A stretch of 64,000 bases of DNA from Heliocidaris erythrogramma (taxonomy: Eukaryota; Echinodermata; Echinoidea; Camarodonta; Echinometridae). The position numbers were made by a program, and so were the translations under genes. The DNA is taken from assembly GCA_025617745.1 (NCBI GenBank), contig CM046859.1, forward strand, positions 21,948,006 to 22,012,005. The letters are read 5' to 3'. Below are positions 1-8,900 of the stretch, in pieces. How positions within the stretch are numbered: position 1 is the first letter of the stretch; every line of letters starts with the position of its first letter. The notes below the pieces were generated by a model. That model worked only from the letters and a program-made list of their open reading frames with translations. It made no database searches and had not been told where the DNA came from.

Positions 1-300
1 GAAATATGGGAAGTATGAAAGAAGATATACATGTACACGTAGGATAGACTTCTACTAAAGATAGATACTAGGAAAACGTTTTAGGCTTGCATTCATGTGA
101 TACATTTGCAAGAAAATCGAGACAGATTATGGCAAGCAGAGTCAGACATATTGATTCCCTGGCCTCCCAATGGCATGCTACTGTGCACAATGACAATCAC
201 CATAAGAAATCATTGTACTGTAGTTGAACTAATGAAAAGCACACACATGCACCATGCAACCTGCTCTCTTTTTATATTTCCAAGATCCTATGTCTCACCG

Positions 301-336
<36 letters not shown>

Positions 337-2507
337 TAGGGGGAGGGGTAAGGGGCACATACTCTCCCATTTCAATAGCTAAACATGTCTTACCATTTTT
401 TCTTCAAGAGAAATAGAAACGGAGGAATAGGGGAAAGGCAATACATGTATAGAGAAGATGTTAAGATCCTTATTTGTCCGCAAATAAGATTTTTCATTAA
501 GGGTACTACATGGAGAGCTGCCCCTACAAAAGACATGAGCATACTCACACATAGTAGGGTGTACATGTACCTTTAATTGAAAATCTTGTTGTTATAGGTC
601 AAATGTGACCCAGGCTCTTTCAATTCATTCTCCTACCCTTTCAGGACAGGAATTATTTAAGAGCTAAATTTATCACATTTTGTTCTTCAAATTGGCAACA
701 GTATTTTTCTTTTAGTGCTACATGGTTCAAGGTGTAATGTCAGTGAAATCAATATAAATTGTTAGAAATTTGTCGAAGTTGAAAAATTTGCCAATTCATT
801 GAAGAAAACAATGATTCTGAACCTCTCAATGTGTTGCCAATTCAAGGATTTCAAAGCTTGTTCTCATTTCTAAAATTCCTGGCATCAAATGCAATCTGGT
901 CATTCAACAAAAATGGACATAGTGTAGGAAATTTTGCTCTTTCTACTCATGCCAAACCACAAAATGTGGTCGAATGTCTTGAAAGGGTTAATACCTGTGC
1001 CCCCCCCCCCCCAAGTCACCAGTGCTCCCATGCCTGGAACTCTGCTGTACCATTGCTCTTACGTGAAGTGCAACCTCCATTAATTTCTATTCATTATATT
1101 CTATTCATGTTTGACCATGCTTCAATGACCTTGAGTGATAAACAAAATATGTTTGCCAATAGCATTGATCAGTACTATCACTATGTTCCCACACAGAGTG
1201 CATTATCACTGAGAGAGTCCTTTTTTTGCTACATGTAGCTGCACAGGACTTGGCTATTGACCGAAAAAGACAACGAAAAAATAAAGAAAAAAAAACTCAG
1301 CCAAGTGAAGCTAGCAAAAAAGTTAGGGCTCTCTTGGTGATAATGCACTCCATGTGTGAAAATAGTGACTGTACCAATGATCATGTTCACATGAAGCGAG
1401 CTAAATTTTGAGTTTCGCTTGTAGTTTGAAAACTATAAGTTATCTTATACTAGTTATCTCGTAGTTTCAGACTGTATGAACGGACTCATATTTTCGAAAC
1501 TTTAAGTTTACTTGTAGTTCCAGACCACAAGAGAGCACGCCGAAACCATGAGCAGCAGCGGGTCCTCCCTCGCAGTTACAGACTGTGTGGACAGAATAAA
1601 CTTTAAGTTTAGCAATCAAGTTGTTAACGATGACCTCCCTACGCATGTTAAACGACAATCGCTCGACTTATAGTCTCAGAACAACAAGCGTTGTAGTTTT
1701 CGGGCCTGTGTGAACCCTCATCATTGTAAGTAAGCCATTGTTTAGTTAACTTAAAGTTTTGAAGCAACAAGTCCCGTATGAACCTAGCTAATGCTGTTGG
1801 CAAACAGCATTCTCATCACTCAAGGTCATTGCAACAAGGTCAAGCATTGATTTGTGTGAAAGAATGAATAGAAATCTTAGTGGGATAACAACTTTTATAT
1901 AGAGATAGTATCTTTCAATCTGTATATTGAATGTTTGTGGAGTGGCTGCATGAATTCAAACTTTCAAATGTAGATTTTCCGATGGTTGATTGAAAGGTTG
2001 ATTGAAAGGATTGGTCTTCATATTTTCAACAATACTGTGTATTACAGTAGTACATTTCGCTTATATGTTATGGCTTGTAATTTGTCCATCGATTTGTACC
2101 AATGTGATTAAGAATGATAGGCTCTCTCTCCCTCCTCTCTCTTTCTTGGTGTCTCTGCATCTCTCTCTCTCTGTGGTTGTCTCTCTGTCTAATTTCTCTT
2201 ATTTCTCTATTCTCTCTTTCTCTCTCTCTCTCTCAATGTATGTATCTTGCATTTTGTCTTTCTAATCTCCATTTTTCCCTTAATGTTTGTAGAATTTTCA
2301 ACTCGCTTCATGGGTTAACTTTTAAACTCAGAATTTTAAAGGACCCTCATAATGTGAGCGAGCAGCAGTTATGAATGACAATGACACTGCAAGTTCCTAC
2401 AATGCTTACAGGTTAGTCAGTGTGCTTAAGGACCATGTTAAAGTACATGTATCTGGAAGTCCAAAGTCCTCTCTTCCTCTTGATATCATTTTCCAGTATT
2501 GACTTAC
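1..2507 (-). other. ELOVL intron, partial
   Basis: Sequence to the left of the last ELOVL exon. It holds a GA tract (301-330), a C run (1000-1012), the foldback element at 1083-1875 and a CT-rich tract (2120-2240). I searched for an HxxHH-coding exon on the minus strand and saw none. Confidence 0.6.
1083..1875. mobile_element. Foldback element in the ELOVL intron
   Basis: About 85-bp arms at 1083-1166 and 1790-1875 are imperfect reverse complements (both contain CAATGACCTTGAGTGAT or its complement). The 620 bp between carry no clear gene. Confidence 0.6.
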
Positions 2508-2564
2508 CGTGTCCCACATCTCTATGAATTTGGAGAAGTAAAACCACCAACAGGCATTCAACAT
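2508..2564 (-). CDS. ELOVL: ELOVL fourth coding exon, last in window
   Basis: Fifty-seven nt in phase 0-0 encode MLNACWWFYFSKFIEMWDT, containing the KxxExxDT family motif. The acceptor is TTCTTTAG and the donor is GTAAGT. The following exon, with the histidine box, is outside the window. Confidence 0.92.
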
Positions 2565-2863
2565 CTAAAGAATACAATAAAAGAGGAAGAGTAAATATTT
2601 TAACTTGGGAGAGGGAGTTTGGCTGCATTACAGGCAACATTGAATGATCCATGCTCCAAATGCTCAGGACAAAATATTCACATGCCAAAATAGAGTTTGC
2701 AGACAAAAGAGAATATCATTACTGATAAATAAAATTAGTGTTTCGTCTGATTTTGAAAGCACATTTTCATTTAAAGCTAACTGGAAAAAAGGCATCACAG
2801 TGTAAGATAATTCTTGTAAATGGATTCAATATTTAAAATTACAAAGAGAAAGAGAGAGAGAAG

Positions 2864-2923
<60 letters not shown>

Positions 2924-5900
2924 GGGTGGGGGGATAGAGAGCTAAAGAATGAAGAGGAGACAGAGAGAGGGGGTGTCCAGTCGTCCTGCCACTGGAAAAA
3001 CAGACAGAGTGTCTGAGCAATAAATTCTGATCAAACATTTATGAGGAGCCCCCAGAAATGAAAAAAAAAGGGCACAGTACAAAATACTTCTGCCTATGGA
3101 TTTTAGGAGAAAGTACATACCACAGAACATGATATACTATTTTTTTTTTTTTTTTAATTTGAAAACCATGGCGAAGGGGGTCTCCAGTGATCAAGCCATT
3201 GCGAAAATAGACAATGGAGTCTCTGAGCAATTTTGATCAAAAATTTATGAGAAGAGCCCCCAGCAATGAAAGAAAAAGCCCCTTTACAACATAATTCTGT
3301 CTATGGATTTTGAGAGAAAGTACAAACCACTTAACATGATAAGCTTAAATTGTTTTTTTAATTTGCAAACCAAGAAAATCACAACTAGCAGATGTTACGA
3401 GTTCAACAGAAGCAGGCATCTAGTTTTTATACCTATGTACATATGTACTTACCGTCATGGCCTTTGGACTGGTGCTATAATCAATAAGCTGGCACCCATA
3501 GGTGTAGCCGTTTAACCAGCCACCACGAGCAAACTGCATATTACAAATACAAATGAATAAAATATAAAACTGTTAAGGAAGGGTATGGCACAATGGTCTT
3601 TGGAAGCTAGATAACTCTGGTTCTACACCAAGTACTAAGTACTTGTATGTCATTGAAGAAGGTATTAAAGTTCCAACTGTTTAATCTCTTGGGTAGGACT
3701 TTAAACCTGGAGGTACTATTGAAGATTAACAGGAATTATACCTTCAAACAAAACTGGTCTGCCATGGCAGGAGAAAATCGAAGAAACAATTTGTAAGTTT
3801 GAGACCTACATTTTCAAAACTATCAAAATCAAATTCAACCTAATTGCATCAAATCTAGTATAACCAAATCAAATCACATTAAATCAAATCAAACTTCACT
3901 GTATCAAACATAATTTAAACCTACCCCAATCACCATGTAGAGCGATAGAAGCACCATAGCAAAATTGTAGGCAATGAGGACCTCTCGGAGTTGGAAGGGT
4001 TGTCGTTTCTCCATCAGCTTGGGTCCTACCCATACAATGAAAAGATAGACCAGGACCAGGAAGGTTCCAGGCCAGGCGCTGTCAATAAGTAACCAGCCAT
4101 CTGCCCGCGGATCTTATTAGATTTAAATAAATCAAAGTACATAGTCAATGGGCAATTTCTAAAAAGCATACTAAATGTAGTACAGGTTTAGAATTAGTCC
4201 ACTGATTTACATTATGGAGCACCATGGTTGGGAAAAAAAAAAATCATATAATTTCATTTAAATCGATTTATTAGTTTTTTTTGTCACTCCCCTAAATGTT
4301 GCTCCTATAGAAGAGAAACATATTATTTTGGTAGATATAATATCAGACATTATTTGGAATACAAAAAATCTTAATCTTGGATGAATTTTTTAGCCTAAAA
4401 ACAAAAATAAAAACAATGATTTTGGAGTGATTTTTTAGTTGCATCAAAATGATCAACAACAAAATGTCTAATGTATTTCTTTATTCTTTATTTAAACCTG
4501 TGATTTTAAAAAAAAATCAAGGTGATTTAAATTGTGCCAACCCTGTGGAGCACCAAGCGTTTAGCTCTTAATCCCATAAAAAATTGCAACATTTCTGTAA
4601 CTAGATGAAGAAACAAATATCATGTCATTATGAAACTGTTTCCTCATTTTCATTTCACGACTGTGCTTTCCTTCATTCATTTTGTTAAAGAATAACAGTA
4701 ACATGAACAAGATAAAGAGCTTACCACTTGGCATTCTATAGCTCGCCAATGGAATATTAGTTAAACTGGGCCTCGTCTTATGAAGAGTTACGATTGAAAC
4801 AAATCGATCGCAACTGCAACTAATTAAAGTTGTGATCGATTCAAATCAATCGTAACTCTTTATAAGACGAGGCCCCCCAGGGGTTTAACTTACTTACATG
4901 TAATCATCCTTTATGAATATGGGCCATTGGAACAATGTTACTTCCAAGAAGTAGGGGGGGTACTAAAGAAAGCCTTATTGTATGATCCACTACCAATCAA
5001 TAATTATCAATCAAATATAATCCTAAAGGAAGACTTTAAAAACAATAATAAAAAGTTACAAAATACATGTTAGGATTTCAGTCCAGAATGCGATGTGAAG
5101 CAAGTGGCTGGCGATAGATCATTGTTGCATGGAATTCCTCTGAAATCACTCCTTTCGTTATAATAAAATTTGGCTAAGATTTGTACCTATGTACGAACAG
5201 AATTCTAATTATTCTCATTAAAATTGAGCATACTGTAACGGCCACGGTTCGCCACGCCAGCTGACACGGCAATCTTGTCAGGATGCCCCGTGCCTTGCCG
5301 AGCTCCCCGTCCGTTTGGTCAAAATATATGACCGCTGCTGATGGCTGGAGTTACCGGCATACAACCATCACCAACCGTCAGGTACTGCTCACCACCAGGT
5401 CTACCAGCAATCACCCATCCGTCGAATTCAATTGATCACCCTTCTCGCCTCGGCACAGCAGCAGACAATTGATCATCCTTCGAACAATCAGTCACTCAAT
5501 TGAAGATCATTCATTAGCATTCATCGTCTTTCGAAGCCCTAATGTTAATTAATCAATGGAACTAATTATGCAAAGGAATTAGTCTGGAACCATCATTTTC
5601 AGTTGAAAAGCAAGTTTAATCATTACCTTTAAGCAACACAAGTGTACAGGTTACAGAATGGAAGCCAAGAGTAAATCTCGGTGAGATTGATCGGGCTACT
5701 CAGGGGCGGATACAATGTGATGGCTAGTCCTAAGCACATAATCCTCTCATACACAATTTGTATTCCAATATTTACCCATATGACAAATCATTGTGAAAAC
5801 AGTTAGTAAAAACAACACTTTCGCTTAAAACAATATAACCCCGACTGAATTATCAAATGTAACCACTGATTCCCGTCCACATAACTTGTCCAACAAATAA

Positions 5901-8900
5901 TCTATCAAAATGAGTCATGACAAACCCCCCATATAATTTGAATATGCGAATTATGCTAATTTTCCTTCATTAAGCAGTACCTATACCGATACGTTGCAAT
6001 CCCCATTGGTCTACACGTTATAGCGGATGTGCTGTTACTTATACCCATCCATTACTACAGGATAGTGCTAAAATATTTAGCACAGGTTCGTTACACGACC
6101 CCCTTCTCTCCCAAGCTTGGTCCCCAAGCTAACAAATCCACAATTATTGACAGCTTAAAACAAAAATCAGCATGCACTTTTCTTACGTAAAACATTATGA
6201 TCAACACTTCTCGACGTACAATTCTATCTTCCGCTTTCTGCCATTACCCATCTCCAAATATCACTAGGCTTATAAATAAACAGAACTATCAACTATTCAC
6301 CTTTTATGACATATTCTTCCCTTTACGACTTATGAAAACATCTGTATCGTCGTCACACTTTCTTATGACGGCTGGTCAACAGCACAACTCAAGCTTATAT
6401 ACAACATATGAAAATCAACAACATGCTAAAAACTACAGTTCACAACCAAGTCGTTTTTCGACAATTCAAGTTCTCCTTGTGTTAAGTGTTCAACTGTTCG
6501 GCTCAAATGGCCCTAGCAAGGTTTTTGTGTAGTGTCTCGATCATCTCCCCTTGGGTTGTCACCAGTTACTGGAAAGCTGTCGTCTGGCGGATCTCCAGCT
6601 ACCTCGTCATCTGCTAGGCTGTCATGTGGCAAGTCTTCAGCTGCCTCGTCACCCGCTAGGCTGTTGTCTGGCGGATCTCCAGCTACCTCGTCAGCTGCTA
6701 TGCTGTCATGTGGCAAGTCTTCAGCTGCCTCGTCACCCACCAGGCTGTTGTCTGGCGGATCTCCAGCTTCCTCGTCATCTGCTAGGCTGTCATGTGGCAA
6801 GTCTTCAGCTGCCTCGTCACCCGCTAGGCTGTTGTCTGGCGGATCTCCAGCTACCTGGTCATCTGCTAGGCTGTCATGTGGCAAGTCTTCAGCTGCCTCG
6901 TCACCCACCAGGCTGTTGTCTGGCGGATCTCCAGCTTCCTCGTCATCTGCTAGGCTGTCATGTGGCAAGTCTTCAGCTGCCTCGTCATCCGCTAGGCTGT
7001 TGTCTGGCGGATCTCCAGCTACCTCGTCACCTGCTAGGCTGTCTTGTGACAAGTCTTCAGCTGCCTCGTCACCTGCTAGGCTGTTGTCCGGCAGATCCCC
7101 AGCTACCTCGTCATCTGCTAGGCTGCCATGTGGCAAGTCTTCGGCTGCCTCGTCACCTGCTAGACTATTGTCCGGCGGATCCCCAGCTACCTCATCACCT
7201 GTTAAGGTGTCATCTGATGGGTCCTGGACTGAGCTGAGACTGGCCACCATTGTGCCCTTCTTGACAGTGGTCTCTCTCCCGGTTGGGTTGAACATTCTCA
7301 CTGGCAGAATTCCGGAATCTGCAGTAACCACGGCTCTTGCTACCCGTAGGCCCTTTCTGCTTAGCTCCGTCGGGTTAGGAGGAGGCTCTAACAAACCAAC
7401 TTGGTTAACGACGCTAGGGTTACGGCCGGTTACTTCTCCCCTCAGTACTACCTCATGACCAGTAGGGACAATGCTTGTCTCACTCGCCACGACTCGAGAA
7501 CAGAAATCTCGGCCTTCTTGGTCCTGACAGGCGATGGACTGCCATGGCGTCCGTAGTTCCATTTTGTGGCAGTCTAATTCGGCATGCATCTGCATCAAGA
7601 GATCTAGGCCAAGGATTCCTTCGTTCTTAAGAGCGGCAACTGTCATCTCAACGATGAAGAGTAAACCTCCAACCTGCAACTCCATGGAGGCTCTCCCCAT
7701 GGTGTCCAAAGGCGATCCATCAGCCTGATGAATTGTATTGGGCACTCTCTGCAAGACTGGTTTTCTGGCTTCCTCAATTTTGTTGAAAACGGCGTCGGTA
7801 ATGAACGACTGCGTTGACCCAGTATCGATGAGGAATGTCACAGGCTGCCCATTTATCTTGGATTTGATGAACAGTCCTTGGCGTTTCACTCTTTCTGTCG
7901 TGCCTACTCTCACTTGCCCAGCTTCTGGTTGTCTGTTGTTCTCAGCCGTTCGATCACGGCTTGACATCAAATCACCTGTATCTCTACCAGGGTGTTTAGC
8001 TGCCCAGTCTCCCCTTCCAGCTTGGTTATGAGGGCAATTTCTCTTGAAGTGTCCAGCCTCATGACATTGGTGACAGCGGTTGCTCTCAACTTCCATGATT
8101 TTCGAACCATCAGGTGTGTACTGCATCTTAGGATGAGGACAATTTCGGGAGAAATGTCCTAGTTGACCACAATTGTAACAAGCCCCGACTTGGCGTCTCC
8201 TCTGGGAGTGTGGTCCTTCGTTACCACCATGTGACGTACCTCCCACTTGGCTTGTCAGTGATTCCAATCTAGCTGTAAGATCACCTAGCGCTTTCTCCAT
8301 CTTTCTCACAAGATCTAATGTATCGCTATCATGAGGCTGAGGCCAACCACTGTCTGTCAAAGCTCGGCTGTGGCTGTGACGGTGAGAATATTTCAACTCG
8401 CCCCTCTCTGTTTCCATCTTAAGGAATGCCTCGGTGTTTAGAGCTGCTTCGATGGCTTCGTCCAAGGTATGTGGTTGGGCTCGAAACAAACCCTCTCGGA
8501 TCGCCGGATTCACTATTGCATCCAGAAAATGACCCCGAGCCAGCTTATCCTGTCCATCAGGATCGAATTCCTGGTAAGCCATCCCCGCCAGGTCTCTGAT
8601 GCTTTGACCCAGTTCTTGAAGAGTCTCATGTGGCTTTCTTCGTCGGGAACGTAGTTCAGCCAAAAACACATCAGCTTTTCCTGAAGGTCCGAAGCGATGT
8701 TTGAGCCGACTGACCAAGTCACGGTACGTCAGTTCTGTCTCACCATTCTTCCCCAGTAGTTTCAGCGCTGGCCCTCGTAGACTGGCTGCTAGATAGTGTG
8801 TCGCCTTTCTATCCGTCCAGTTATTGATAACTGCGCATGCCTCGAAATGCTCCAAGTAATCCAGTATTGGAGTTTTCCCATCGAACCGATCCGGCAGCAT

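Noticed and set aside
6532-7458. Long open frames on the plus strand opposite the Gag-protease ORF
   Set aside because: They are antisense shadows of the 84-bp repeat array; Ser/Ala/Gly-rich or Cys/His/Leu-rich low-complexity translations with no domain.
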